Assembly: GCF_947166265.1 (NCBI RefSeq)
Contig: NZ_CAMVDO010000003.1
Location: forward strand, 1 to 64,000
Direction: 5' to 3'
From: an uncultured Fibrobacter sp.
GTDB lineage: Bacteria; Fibrobacterota; Fibrobacteria; Fibrobacterales; Fibrobacteraceae
Length of the DNA: 64,000 bases
Positions 17,060 to 25,051 of this stretch are shown piece by piece; position 1 is the first letter of the stretch, and each line of letters starts with the position of its first letter. The position numbers and the translations under genes were made by a program. The notes below the pieces were generated by a model. The model ran no database searches and was not told the DNA's origin. It saw only the letters and a list, made by a program, of their open reading frames with translations.

Positions 17060-18253
17060 ATGGGGAGAAGGATCTTTGTCGGTGCTTTATTTGCCGCGTT
17101 TTGTTTTTTTACAGCCTGTGATGACAGTTCCAGCGGTGCCGGACCGGACCCGGTAGCGGAAGTATCGTCCTCTAGTGGCGATGACACAATCTCTTCGAGT
17201 TCTGTTACGGACAAAGGAACATCCTCTGTGAAGCCTGATTCGAATGGTTCGCAGAAAAAATCATCTTCTTCGGTGCAGCCGAATAGTAGTGAAGGAAAAA
17301 CGGTCTCGTCAAGTTCTAACAACGGACAAAATGGGTCTAGTAGCTCGTCTCGGTATAAAACTTGTACGAGTGAAAAAGAGGGTGTTGAAGCCTATATTTC
17401 GCAGGAACAAAGCTGGTGTATTTGTACCGATGGCTTCTGGATTCCGGTGTCATCTAGTTCTGTAACGCCTTCTTCTAGTAGCAAGTATTACGACATGAGC
17501 CGTCTTTTTGTAAGCGAGAATGACTACAGCTACGGGGAATTTACGGACCCCCGTGATGGCCAGGTGTACAAGACGATTCGCTATGAGGTGGGATATAAAA
17601 TGATAGACTCCTTAACGTTCTTTGCTCAAAACTTGAACTATGGCAAGATGATTCCAGCTGGCACTCATATGACTGATTCTACCAAGTTCTGCTACGATGA
17701 TGACCCCTGGTATTGCGAGAACGGCTTCGGCGGCCTTTATACCTGGGCCACGGTGATGAACTTTCCTGCGGCTTGTGACAGTTTTGCCATAGGTAGCGCC
17801 AAATGTCCGGTAGAGTACGATTTAATGAGTAATCCTTTCCCCGAGTATCAAGACAGGCTCAGTTTTGTTATGCATCAGGGTATATGTCCTGATGGTTGGC
17901 ACGTGATGAACCAAGAAGAATGGGCCATGGTGTTGATTGGTAGCGGCTCCAGAGATGGTGCAAGTTACTTGGGGGCTGTCTTGTGGGGAAGTGGTAACCA
18001 GCGTGGATTCTCCCTTTTGCCTGCGGGAATACTTGAAACGCAGGGTGCGACTTCTTCAAATGAAAAAAAAGTGTATACTGATATAAAAAAATATGCTCTT
18101 CACTGGATTCCTGGAGAATATAGTGGAAGTGGTATTGCTGATCCTAGTGCATCTTATGGTAAATGTGTTACCATAGCGAGTGATCGTATGGATCGAACTG
18201 CTGGTATAAAAAAGGTCTACGGTCTTTCTGTTCGTTGTGTACAGGATTACTAA
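17060..18253 (+). CDS. FISUMP-domain polyserine lipoprotein (5' end displaced by IS110)
   Basis: The ATG at 17060 starts the signal MGRRIFVGALFAAFCFFTAC, identical to the internal signal of the gene at 1676. No RBS precedes it, and the native start lies on the far side of the IS element at 15674. A TTG at 16964 extends the frame into insertion-derived sequence. Polyserine linker to about residue 130, then FISUMP domain (YGEFTDPRDGQVYKT, AQNLNYGKMIPAG, CYDDDPWYCENGFGGLYTW, GICPDGWHVMN, SVRCVQDY). Expression now probably depends on sequence at the IS right end, or is lost. Confidence 0.82.
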   Translation: MGRRIFVGALFAAFCFFTACDDSSSGAGPDPVAEVSSSSGDDTISSSSVTDKGTSSVKPDSNGSQKKSSSSVQPNSSEGKTVSSSSNNGQNGSSSSSRYKTCTSEKEGVEAYISQEQSWCICTDGFWIPVSSSSVTPSSSSKYYDMSRLFVSENDYSYGEFTDPRDGQVYKTIRYEVGYKMIDSLTFFAQNLNYGKMIPAGTHMTDSTKFCYDDDPWYCENGFGGLYTWATVMNFPAACDSFAIGSAKCPVEYDLMSNPFPEYQDRLSFVMHQGICPDGWHVMNQEEWAMVLIGSGSRDGASYLGAVLWGSGNQRGFSLLPAGILETQGATSSNEKKVYTDIKKYALHWIPGEYSGSGIADPSASYGKCVTIASDRMDRTAGIKKVYGLSVRCVQDY

Positions 18254-18291
18254 TCCTTAATTAATCATCAAAAAGTTTAACAAAAAAAACA

Positions 18292-18310
18292 GGGCTTTGG
18301 GGAAAAGCCC
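18292..18310 (+). promoter_or_regulatory. Stem-loop upstream of LEPR peptide gene (last copy)
   Basis: GGGCTTT-N5-AAAGCCC, 7-bp stem, 13 nt before the ATG at 18324. It differs in sequence from the hairpins at 1221 and 15492, but position and size agree. Confidence 0.5.
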
Positions 18311-18323
18311 GTTGGGAGTTATT

Positions 18324-18419
18324 ATGTCAAAGAAGAACAACAAGAAGTCTATCAAGAAATTCAACCACAATGCATACAAAATCGAGTCGCTAGAACCTCG
18401 TGTAATGATGGATGCTTAA
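18324..18419 (+). CDS. Minimal LEPR-XLL signature peptide (31 aa)
   Basis: Encodes a basic MSKKNNKKSIKK leader followed by NAYKIESLEPRVMMDA and a stop immediately after the motif. RBS GGGAG is 5 nt upstream. It is the shortest member of the group: exactly the basic leader plus the LEPR-XLL motif. The stop falls where the conserved 44-bp repeat at 18418 begins, so the end may be a junction. Confidence 0.45.
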   Translation: MSKKNNKKSIKKFNHNAYKIESLEPRVMMDA

Positions 18420-18461
18420 CCCCACCCCAAAACAACCACCCCGCGCCCAAGCACCCCGAAA
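18418..18461 (+). repeat. CA-rich repeat shared with the FISUMP gene at 25 kb
   Basis: The segment AACCCCACCCCAAAACAACC and the following bases closely match 25052-25096, with a few changes and short indels, in the same orientation. The two copies bracket the accessory region 18.5-25.0 kb. Confidence 0.6.
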
Positions 18462-18569
18462 AAGTCCATTTTTGTCATAATCTGACATAGCAATTAAATT
18501 ATATTTGTTCGCAGACACAAAACCACAAACCCCGCCTTTTTATGCTTGTAGGCGGCAAGGAGTAAAAAA

Positions 18570-18830
18570 ATGCCAGAATTATGCCGTTTTTTGGGTATCG
18601 TTATCCAAATGTACTTCAACGATCACATGCCTCCACACTTCCATGCGATATATAATGACTTGGAAGGTGTCTTCGAATTATCTACATTTGAGATGTTGGA
18701 AGGCAATCTTCCAGCAAGAGTCAAGGGTCTCGTTATCGAGTGGGCAACTCTTCATAAGCAGGATTTGCTTGATAACTGGAATTCTTTGACAAACACCGGA
18801 GAATACAAGAAAATCGATCCACTGGTCTAG
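18570..18830 (+). CDS. DUF4160 domain protein
   Basis: 86 aa. IVIQMYFNDHMPPHFHAIYND is the DUF4160 signature; the rest (LEGNLPARVKGLVIEWATLHKQDLLDNW) matches the family pattern. AAGGAG RBS 8 nt upstream. DUF4160 genes often precede DUF2442 genes; the pair is suspected to be a toxin-antitoxin-like module but the function is not settled. The DUF2442 gene begins 3 nt after the stop, so the two are translationally coupled. The last codons (KKIDPLV) recur grafted onto another gene at 19528. Confidence 0.85.
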   Translation: MPELCRFLGIVIQMYFNDHMPPHFHAIYNDLEGVFELSTFEMLEGNLPARVKGLVIEWATLHKQDLLDNWNSLTNTGEYKKIDPLV

Positions 18831-18833
18831 ACT

Positions 18834-19067
18834 ATGCTTCATGTGATTGACGCAAAATATATTGGCGATTACAAGATATCCGTCGAATTCAACGACGGAT
18901 GCCGTTTTGTCGCTGATTTCGAAAGCGTCATCAAGTCGGATCATCGACCCATCGTGCAGCAACTTGCAGATATCAATACCTTTAAGGATTTCACATTGCA
19001 AGCGCACACAATCATATGGTCGAACGGAGTCGACTTCGCCCCGGAATTCATCAAGAGCCTTCAGTAG
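18834..19067 (+). CDS. DUF2442 domain protein, copy 1
   Basis: 77 aa. DYKISVEFNDGCRFVADFE, FKDFTLQAHTIIWSNGVDFAPEFI fits the short DUF2442 type (partner of DUF4160). It has no RBS of its own and starts ACT-ATG after the DUF4160 stop. The same gene occurs twice more (19532, 25742), nearly identical, with the same leader bases ACTGGTCTAGACT but other upstream partners. Small regulatory or antitoxin-like role suspected from context only. Confidence 0.82.
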   Translation: MLHVIDAKYIGDYKISVEFNDGCRFVADFESVIKSDHRPIVQQLADINTFKDFTLQAHTIIWSNGVDFAPEFIKSLQ

Positions 19068-19086
19068 TCATCACTTAAAATAGGGC

Positions 19087-19272
19087 CTAAAATTTCTTCC
19101 TTACGTCTGCAGCAGAAAGCCAGCCGCCTTGCTCGGCGGATCGTTCGCCCTCGGCAAAAGCATTCTGAAGTTTCATTTCTGATTGAAGAAAGTTTGCATA
19201 TTCCTTTTCGAAAGCCCCTTTCTGCTTCGGGTCCGCCATAATCCTATCAAATGTCGATGTTGGTTTTATCAT
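19087..19272 (-). CDS. Small antitoxin-like protein, copy 1
   Basis: 61 aa, no cognate toxin beside it. The pattern STFDRIMADPKQKGAFEKEYANF, then GERSAEQGGWLSAADVRKKF, resembles the C-terminal part of small type II antitoxins, but I cannot assign a family. It is convergent with DUF2442 copy 1, 20 bp apart. A close paralogue sits at 19839-20027 in the same arrangement, so the DUF2442/antitoxin pair was duplicated as a unit. Confidence 0.6.
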   Translation of the reverse strand: MIKPTSTFDRIMADPKQKGAFEKEYANFLQSEMKLQNAFAEGERSAEQGGWLSAADVRKKF

Positions 19273-19369
19273 GCTTCAAATCTATTTTCAGATTATCCTA
19301 TTGTCAAGAGATTGGTTTTATCATGAAAAAATCTTGCATTTGTGCGGGCAAATATGTATGTTGAATGAT

Positions 19370-19528
19370 ATGAACAAGATTGAAAATGCCGCCACATGGT
19401 CAAAAGAACGCTTCGATGCGGAACTCGAGAAAGGCTACGATGATATGCTGAAAGGTCGCACACGCCCTGCCGCGATGGTCGTTTCCGATGTCAATAAGAA
19501 ATACAAAAAAATCGATCCACTGGTCTAG
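19370..19528 (+). CDS. RelB-like antitoxin with a DUF4160-derived C-terminus
   Basis: The frame gives MNKIENAATWSKERFDAELE, then KGYDDMLKGRTRPAAMVVSDVNKKYKKIDPLV. The middle matches the C-terminal, toxin-binding half of RelB-like antitoxins (compare NAKMQKGLDDVRNGRVTP in the gene at 25166). The last residues KKIDPLV and the following bases are identical to the end of the DUF4160 gene at 18830. So the gene's 3' end was replaced by the junction that brings in DUF2442. An alternative ATG is at 19358. No toxin gene follows; a DUF2442 gene takes its place. Confidence 0.6.
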   Translation: MNKIENAATWSKERFDAELEKGYDDMLKGRTRPAAMVVSDVNKKYKKIDPLV

Positions 19529-19531
19529 ACT

Positions 19532-19786
19532 ATGCTTCATGTGATTGATGCGAAATATATTGGCGATTACAAGATATCCGTCGAATTCAACGACGGATGC
19601 CGTTTTGTCGCTGATTTCGAAAGCGTCATCAAGTCGGACCATCGCCCCATCGTGCAGCAACTAGCAGACATCAATACCTTTAAAGATTTCACGCTGCAAG
19701 CGCACACAATCACATGGTCGAACGGCGTCGACTTCGCCCCGGAATTCATCAAGAAACTGATAAATCCCGAACCCAGTCCGGCATAA
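19532..19786 (+). CDS. DUF2442 domain protein, copy 2
   Basis: 84 aa and almost identical to the copy at 18834 up to EFIK, with a different C-terminal tail (KLINPEPSPA). It starts 3 nt after the stop of the RelB-like gene, through the same ACTGGTCTAGACT junction seen in copy 1. Tail divergence marks the 3' end of the shared block on this strand. Confidence 0.8.
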   Translation: MLHVIDAKYIGDYKISVEFNDGCRFVADFESVIKSDHRPIVQQLADINTFKDFTLQAHTITWSNGVDFAPEFIKKLINPEPSPA

Positions 19787-19838
19787 GCCTGAACTTGATA
19801 TCGCAATATGCGATTTCAAGTTTTTCTCAAAATAGGGG

Positions 19839-20027
19839 CTAAAATTTCTTCCGAACGTCTGCAGCGGAAAGCCAGCTGCCCTGTTCGGCGGATCGTTCGC
19901 CCTCGGCAAGAGCATTCTGAAGTTTCATTTCTGACTGAAGAAAGTTGGCATATTCCTTTTCGAAAGCCACTTTCTGCCTCGGGTCAGCTATAATCCTATC
20001 AAATGTCGATATTGGTTTCATCATCAT
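19839..20027 (-). CDS. Small antitoxin-like protein, copy 2
   Basis: 62 aa, closely similar to the protein at 19087 (STFDRIIADPRQKVAFEKEYANF, GERSAEQGSWLSAADVRKKF). Convergent with DUF2442 copy 2. No toxin gene is adjacent. Upstream flanks of the two copies also match (CAGATTATCC, then TTGTCAAGAGATT), which defines the edge of the duplication. Confidence 0.6.
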   Translation of the reverse strand: MMMKPISTFDRIIADPRQKVAFEKEYANFLQSEMKLQNALAEGERSAEQGSWLSAADVRKKF

Positions 20028-20156
20028 ACATCAAATGTATTTTCAGATTATCCCATTGTCAAGAGATTATTCTAATCACGAAAACAAATTGGGGGCATCA
20101 AATTGGTCTTTCTTTTTTATCTCAGGCAGCGACCTACCGCCCTGTTCTGTATCAAA

Positions 20157-20184
20157 TAAAAAAAATCTCCGTGGGGGAGATGTT
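20157..20184 (-). terminator. Terminator after the RhuM gene
   Basis: Minus strand ATCTCC-N5-GGAGAT followed by TTTTTTT. Confidence 0.6.
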
Positions 20185-20201
20185 CCCCTTTCGTTTTTTT
20201 T

Positions 20202-21149
20202 TCAAGCATTGGTGCTTTCCTGTACTTTCTCGATAACCTCCTCAGGGGTCACAAAGTTCAGAACGCTATAAGCGGTCATTTCATTGCCCATATCTTTGAA
20301 ACTAGCCCCAAAGTGATAGACTGTGTCATCAATCAGCAGGAACCGGTCGTGAATCGTCCGCATCGTCTTTAAATCTAGGTCAGGATATTGCTTTTTGTGC
20401 AAGGCTACAGCCTCCTTGAATTCGGGAGTGATTCTTGGAGAATAAATAACGGCCTTGACGCCCTTCATACGCATCGCCGCAAATTTCAGTACTTCGATTG
20501 TGGCATACGGGTCAATAAAAACTACAGAACGCTTCGCCGACTTCACGAGATCAGCAATTAAAACGAGCCCGTCAAAACGTGTTCCAGTCGCAAGTATGCC
20601 TCCTGTAGGAGTTTGCGAAGCCTTGACGAAGAAATCGATGCGTTGTTCGACCGCAGAAAGGCGGGAATCCTGTTCGGCTATGGATTTTTCCACACCTTCA
20701 ATTTTTACATTTTGGTCCTCAATTAGCTGCCGCTGCTCATGCAAACGGTCTACAATTTGCAAGTCTGTTGCAATTTTTCGTTGGTTTACGGCGTACCCTT
20801 TGAGCATATAGTCTTTGAGCACTTGATTTGCCCAGCGGCGGAATTTAATACCATTTGCCGATTTTACACGATAACCCACAGACAAAATCATGTCTAAATC
20901 ATAGTGCTCAACTTGATAAATTTTGCCGTCATCGGCAGTTGTCGCAAATTTTGCGACAACTGAATTTTGACATTCTTCCCTCAAAGCATTTGTGATATGC
21001 TTACCTACCGTTTTAATGTCACGATTGAACAATAGCGCCAATTGTTGACGATTCAGCCATACGGTCTCGTTTTCAACACGAACCTCCAACCGGACTTCAC
21101 CATCCGGCTGGTAGAGCACAATTTCACCTTTTTCTTCTTTTTTATCCAT
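20202..21149 (-). CDS. RhuM-family protein with PLD-like C-terminal domain
   Basis: 315 aa. N-terminal RhuM domain: GEIVLYQPDGEVRLEVRVEN, ETVWLNRQQLALLFNRD, VEHYDLDMILSVGYRVKS, KFRRWANQVLKDYMLKGYAVN (to about residue 118). Next a coiled coil (about 125-170). The C-terminal part has RFDGLVLIADLVKSAKRSVVFIDPYA and IHDRFLLIDDTVYHFGASFKDMG, where HxR-x4-D resembles a phospholipase D HxK-x4-D motif with Arg for Lys. RhuM proteins are common in accessory islands near toxin-antitoxin and restriction genes; nuclease activity is inference. A long hairpin lies just upstream. Confidence 0.85.
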   Translation of the reverse strand: MDKKEEKGEIVLYQPDGEVRLEVRVENETVWLNRQQLALLFNRDIKTVGKHITNALREECQNSVVAKFATTADDGKIYQVEHYDLDMILSVGYRVKSANGIKFRRWANQVLKDYMLKGYAVNQRKIATDLQIVDRLHEQRQLIEDQNVKIEGVEKSIAEQDSRLSAVEQRIDFFVKASQTPTGGILATGTRFDGLVLIADLVKSAKRSVVFIDPYATIEVLKFAAMRMKGVKAVIYSPRITPEFKEAVALHKKQYPDLDLKTMRTIHDRFLLIDDTVYHFGASFKDMGNEMTAYSVLNFVTPEEVIEKVQESTNA

Positions 21150-21172
21150 TTTTTACTCCTATAAACAAAAAA

Positions 21173-21236
21173 AAGCCGGCTTTTGATATATAAAACTCCC
21201 AGAGTCCTCTGGGGATATAACAAAAGTCGGCTTTTC
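21173..21236. other. Long stem-loop before the RhuM gene
   Basis: AAGCCGGCTTTTG at 21173-21185 pairs with CAAAAGTCGGCTT at 21221-21233 (one wobble), with a second inner stem (TATAT/ATATA and CTCCCAGAG/TCTGGGGA). It lies 24 bp upstream of the gene start on the minus strand. It could be a terminator for upstream transcription or a regulatory leader. Confidence 0.55.
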
Positions 21237-21294
21237 TAGTCGAACGTGGCTTGTAGACGGAAATCCGCTACCAGTGCCTGTCTAGGATAATATA

Positions 21295-21327
21295 CAAAAA
21301 AATCCTCCGTAGGGGAGGATTTTTTAT
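21295..21327 (-). terminator. Terminator after the GH43 gene
   Basis: AATCCTCC-N5-GGGAGGATT with T-runs on both sides; usable in both directions. Confidence 0.65.
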
Positions 21328-21340
21328 GCGGGGGAGGAGG

Positions 21341-23458
21341 TTATTTCCCGAAATTGATTCGCAGGGTCTGTCCGGCGGCATTCCTAATCACATAGGCTCC
21401 ACCCTGGTAACCGGCGGTCTTGAGTCCGGCCTTGAGGTCCGTGAGTGTTGCGCCGGCGTTCAGGCGGATGTTCCCGAGCTCGGAGCCCATCAGGTCGAAT
21501 ACCCTATAGCTGCCAGCGGCCCTCGCGAAAGCGTTTGCCATGCCCGCGGCTCCGGCGCCGTTATGGGCGATTTTCGGCACGATGCCCGTGGTTCCGTTGC
21601 GGATGTCCTCGGCACTGCCTTCGCTTTCCCCAAATGCAATCCAGTCGAGGTTCACGTAGTCGCTTGTCACCAACACCTTGAGCACGTGCTCGCCCTCGGT
21701 GAGTTCCTTGATGGTCGTGCCCTTGAAGGTGCCGTAGGTGTCGAAATCTCCGGTGCCCGTGAGCGCGAGCGTGTCGGTAATCGGCTCGTCGTCCAAGAAC
21801 AGGCGCACGCCCGTGTTGTCCATGCCGCTAGCGTAACTGAGCTCGAAGGGGAGCTTCCCGCCGGCCTGCACGTTCACGGTGTATTCCAGCCATTCGCCCT
21901 TCTGCGTGTAGCCCACGGCAAATCCGTCGCCGTTTTTCACGATGTCCACGCGGTCTTCGCGGTATTCGCCGCCCTGGTTCTTGGTATCCATGTCGTAGTA
22001 AGCCTTGCCCGCACCGCCCACGTCGTAGTTCTCGAAGTCGATGAAGTTGGCCGTGCCCTCGACCTTCGCGCCCACGACCGGCGCGTCGCATTTTGCCTCG
22101 GGGTCGCTGAGTTTCGCCTTGCAGAACGGGCCCTGCGGAATGGAAGTCTTGCTGTCCTCGAATTCCCAGTAGTCCGCCTCGAAATCGCCCGCGAACACGA
22201 AGAACACGTCGTGCTTGCCGACCGCACCGGTCAGCGGCGCTGTCACTAGGCCGTCAGCGCTAAATTCCGCCTTGCCGACGATTTCGCCATCCACCTTGTC
22301 CAGGCGCACGGTGATGCTCGACGCCTTCTTGACGCTCAGCACGGACGCCGAGAAGCTTTCCGCGCCCGCGTCGCCGAATTCCACGCCGCTAATCTTGGTG
22401 TATTTTCCTTCGGAAAGATTGGTGATGACCGTATTGCCGGCGGTACCGCTCTTACGGACCCTCACGTCTTCGCCCCAGGACATGGTTTCCGCTTCCACGC
22501 GCTTGTACGGGTCGAAATCTTCCAGCTGGGCCACGCCATTGTCCGGCCAATAGTCAATCTTTTGAATAGTGCCGTCGGCGTTGTACTTCATTTCGGAAAG
22601 GCCGACAGAACGACGCTCCTTGTGTTGGTATTTCTGGCCCATCTTCTCGGACTTGTAACGCCAAAGTTCGTAATTCAGGCCGAAAACGTAGGATTTCCCC
22701 TTGAAATCGATGATACCCGGGTGGTTTCCGTTACTGCGCGAAGAATGCGGCATAATGTCGCCCTTGTAGGTCCAGGGGCCCGTAATCTTGTCGCTCATGG
22801 CATACCCGATACCTTCGGCACAGCAGGTGGATGCGAAAGTCATGTAGTAATTGTTGCCGTGCTTATAGACCCAGGGCCCTTCCTGGTAATCCTTGATCTT
22901 GGGGTAGGTGACGATGGAGCCCTGAGTACTAGTCATGTCCTTATTCAACTTGATCATGTACAATTCGGGGTTGCCCCAGTACATGTAGGCCTGCCCGTCG
23001 TCGTCAATCCAGACGGTAGGGTCGATATCGTTCCAGTGCTCGCGCTGCCAGACCAGGGCCTTGTTCAAAGGTTCCTTGAAGGGGCCGTAAGGGTTGTCCG
23101 CCACCAGAACGGAAATGCCGTTGCCGTGAATGGGGACGTACATGAACCACTTGCCGTCGCGCTCGATGACCTGTTCCGCCCAGGCTCCGTTGGTTTTTGT
23201 GCTCCACTTGATGTCATCCAAGCTCGCTACGGCACCGTGGCTGGTCCAGTTGACCATGTCCGTGGAAGTGTGCAACAGCCAGTCGTACATCATGAACCCG
23301 TCGGCATTGTCCTCGTCGTGGGTCGTGTACAGGTAAACCGTATCCCCATGGACATAGGGCGCCGGGTCCGCCGTATAGTTCGTCGTGATTACAATTTTCT
23401 GAGCGAAACCCGTACAAGCCAAGGCCAATACGGAAGAAACGAATAAGATATTTTTCAT
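21341..23458 (-). CDS. Secreted GH43 glycoside hydrolase with CBM6-type modules
   Basis: 705 aa from the ATG at 23458 (GGAG 6 nt upstream; a longer frame has no RBS). Signal peptide MKNILFVSSVLALACTGFAQ. GH43 five-blade propeller to about residue 330: base Asp in YTADPAPY (about Asp31), second Asp in NDIDPTVWIDDDG, acid Glu in YQEGPWVY. Two CBM6/35-like modules follow (KRVEAETMSWGEDV; IDFENYDVGGAGKAYYD). The C-terminus (YRVFDLMGSEL...GGAYVIR...LRINFGK) resembles the sorting domains of other secreted proteins here. Likely removes xylosyl or arabinosyl units from arabinoxylan; exact specificity cannot be read. Confidence 0.92.
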   Translation of the reverse strand: MKNILFVSSVLALACTGFAQKIVITTNYTADPAPYVHGDTVYLYTTHDEDNADGFMMYDWLLHTSTDMVNWTSHGAVASLDDIKWSTKTNGAWAEQVIERDGKWFMYVPIHGNGISVLVADNPYGPFKEPLNKALVWQREHWNDIDPTVWIDDDGQAYMYWGNPELYMIKLNKDMTSTQGSIVTYPKIKDYQEGPWVYKHGNNYYMTFASTCCAEGIGYAMSDKITGPWTYKGDIMPHSSRSNGNHPGIIDFKGKSYVFGLNYELWRYKSEKMGQKYQHKERRSVGLSEMKYNADGTIQKIDYWPDNGVAQLEDFDPYKRVEAETMSWGEDVRVRKSGTAGNTVITNLSEGKYTKISGVEFGDAGAESFSASVLSVKKASSITVRLDKVDGEIVGKAEFSADGLVTAPLTGAVGKHDVFFVFAGDFEADYWEFEDSKTSIPQGPFCKAKLSDPEAKCDAPVVGAKVEGTANFIDFENYDVGGAGKAYYDMDTKNQGGEYREDRVDIVKNGDGFAVGYTQKGEWLEYTVNVQAGGKLPFELSYASGMDNTGVRLFLDDEPITDTLALTGTGDFDTYGTFKGTTIKELTEGEHVLKVLVTSDYVNLDWIAFGESEGSAEDIRNGTTGIVPKIAHNGAGAAGMANAFARAAGSYRVFDLMGSELGNIRLNAGATLTDLKAGLKTAGYQGGAYVIRNAAGQTLRINFGK

Positions 23459-23724
23459 CTTAATCTCCAAACATTTTTTACACCAGAGATAAAGATATAT
23501 CGCGAAAAGCCCCGCGGAACGCCCCGGAATCAACTTATCATTGACAATTTTTCAAAAGCGGGGGGGGGGAAGGCACCCCCTGCTTGCAGCCCCGCAACGC
23601 CCCGGCCTCTCTGCAAAAAAAAATAACGCCGGGGGAGAGCCCAGCGTATTCTGTCGATAGAAATGTCGTCGTTTAGGATGGAGTCGGGAGCCTGCGACGT
23701 TGATATTTGTAAATGACGGGAAAA
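23459..23724. other. Intergenic between GH43 and FISUMP genes
   Basis: Contains a poly-G run of about 10 (23560-23569), C-rich and G-rich blocks that can pair (GGCACCCCC, GCCGGGGGAGAGCCC) and a TTGACA at about 23543. No gene seen. Confidence 0.4.
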
Positions 23725-25023
23725 TTAATCGGCATCCTTTACACAACGCACACTGTATCCTGAATCTTTTAGATAAAAGCCGAAGGAAGCTTGTTCATCA
23801 TTATAATGAAAATCCACATAATGAGTATAACTAGCATCTCCCTCTGTGGCATTCCAGAAACGGGTTAGTTCCGTAATACGATTATATTTTTCATCATAAT
23901 TTGTTCTGTACCCCGCAGGCAAGGCTGCAAAGCCAACCAAATCCGTTCCGTTCCCATGAGCATACCACCCTGTCTGCGATTTAAGATTCGTTCCGGCGGC
24001 AGATTTTCCTCCTGCGGCCTTAAACAAATTCGACCATTCTGTCGTATCAGGCAGATGCCAGCCATCAGGACAAATTCCCTGAACTTTCGAAGGCAATGTA
24101 CATTTTTTCTTATATCCACAATCTTGTCCTAAATTGGTTATTAAAGCAAGAGAATCAATAGCCGTAGCCCAACTATAAAGGACGCCATACTTCAAGCAAC
24201 TGTCAGACTCATTTTTATAGCACCAGCTTTTCCCTTTCTTGTAATTCAAGTTTTGAGCAATCCACGTCTGAGAACCTATTTCAATTGTTTTATACACTTG
24301 TCCATCTCGTTCGTCAAGGACTTCTCCGTATTTATCCGAAGCAAGAAATTCCTGATTTAAAAATTCCGTAGTTACATATTTGCATATAATCCCCCCTGGA
24401 CAATTTGTTTTGTAATAATTGTTAGGCTTAATTTCGGCATTATTTGTACTTGACGAACTACCTTTCTCAACACTAGAAGAAGATTCTGCCAGTTTCAAGC
24501 TTGAAGAACTTTCTATCGACGAAGAGGATTCCACCGGTTTTGTTTCGCTGTTGCTAGATTCTACGGGTTTGTCTGAACTGGACGATTTATCAAGTATTTT
24601 TGAACTCGAAGATTCTTCCGTTTTCACAGAACTAGATGACCCCTCTGTTTTCGCCGAACTGGAAGATAAGACCTTCTTGGAACTAGATGAATTTTCGCCC
24701 TCGTCGCTACTGCTGGACTCTACCTTGCCGGAACTCGACGAGTTTTTTCCGCCGCTGGAAGAACTGCCGCCAACCGCCTTCTCGCTCGACGAAGACCCGT
24801 CCGACTCCGCCGACTGTGGAGCCTGCCCTGAACTAGTCGACGGGCTCTCGGTGACACTCGATGACGAACCGTTGCCAGGAATCACGTCTTCGCTGGAGGA
24901 GGAGAGGGAAACCTCGCTATCCGCCGGCCCCGCCGGGGAATCGCCCGAACCGTCGTCCCCGCAAGCATTGCCAAGCAACGCCGCCACCACAACCATTCCC
25001 CCCAGAACAAATTTCTTCAGCAT
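23725..25023 (-). CDS. FISUMP-domain polyserine lipoprotein
   Basis: 432 aa from the ATG at 25023 (GAGG RBS). Lipoprotein signal MLKKFVLGGMVVVAALLGNAC. Very long Ser/Glu/Lys linker with SSSS blocks (residues about 30-210), then a canonical FISUMP domain: YGEVLDERDGQVYKTIEIGS, TWIAQNLNY, SWCYKNESDSCLKYGVLYSW, GICPDGWHLPDTTEWSNL, GFAALPAGYR, GYSVRCVKD. This copy keeps the C-terminal pattern of stand-alone FISUMP proteins better than the cassette copies. No LEPR peptide follows it, but its 5' flank carries the repeat found after the last LEPR peptide. Confidence 0.92.
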   Translation of the reverse strand: MLKKFVLGGMVVVAALLGNACGDDGSGDSPAGPADSEVSLSSSSEDVIPGNGSSSSVTESPSTSSGQAPQSAESDGSSSSEKAVGGSSSSGGKNSSSSGKVESSSSDEGENSSSSKKVLSSSSAKTEGSSSSVKTEESSSSKILDKSSSSDKPVESSNSETKPVESSSSIESSSSLKLAESSSSVEKGSSSSTNNAEIKPNNYYKTNCPGGIICKYVTTEFLNQEFLASDKYGEVLDERDGQVYKTIEIGSQTWIAQNLNYKKGKSWCYKNESDSCLKYGVLYSWATAIDSLALITNLGQDCGYKKKCTLPSKVQGICPDGWHLPDTTEWSNLFKAAGGKSAAGTNLKSQTGWYAHGNGTDLVGFAALPAGYRTNYDEKYNRITELTRFWNATEGDASYTHYVDFHYNDEQASFGFYLKDSGYSVRCVKDAD

Positions 25024-25051
25024 AAAAAACCTCACCCCTAAATATAACCAA

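Larger units (their letters stand above)
18834..20080. repeat. Tandem duplication of the DUF2442/antitoxin-like unit
   Basis: Unit 1 (about 18820-19320) and unit 2 (about 19518-20065) share the DUF2442 gene, the convergent small gene and the flank after it. The intervening 19325-19517 holds the RelB-like gene's 5' part, which is present only once. Confidence 0.65.

Noticed and set aside
23560-23569. Poly-G run as phase-variable switch
   Set aside because: It lies downstream of a FISUMP promoter region but between stop and start sites of neighbouring genes, not inside a reading frame or between promoter boxes that I can define.
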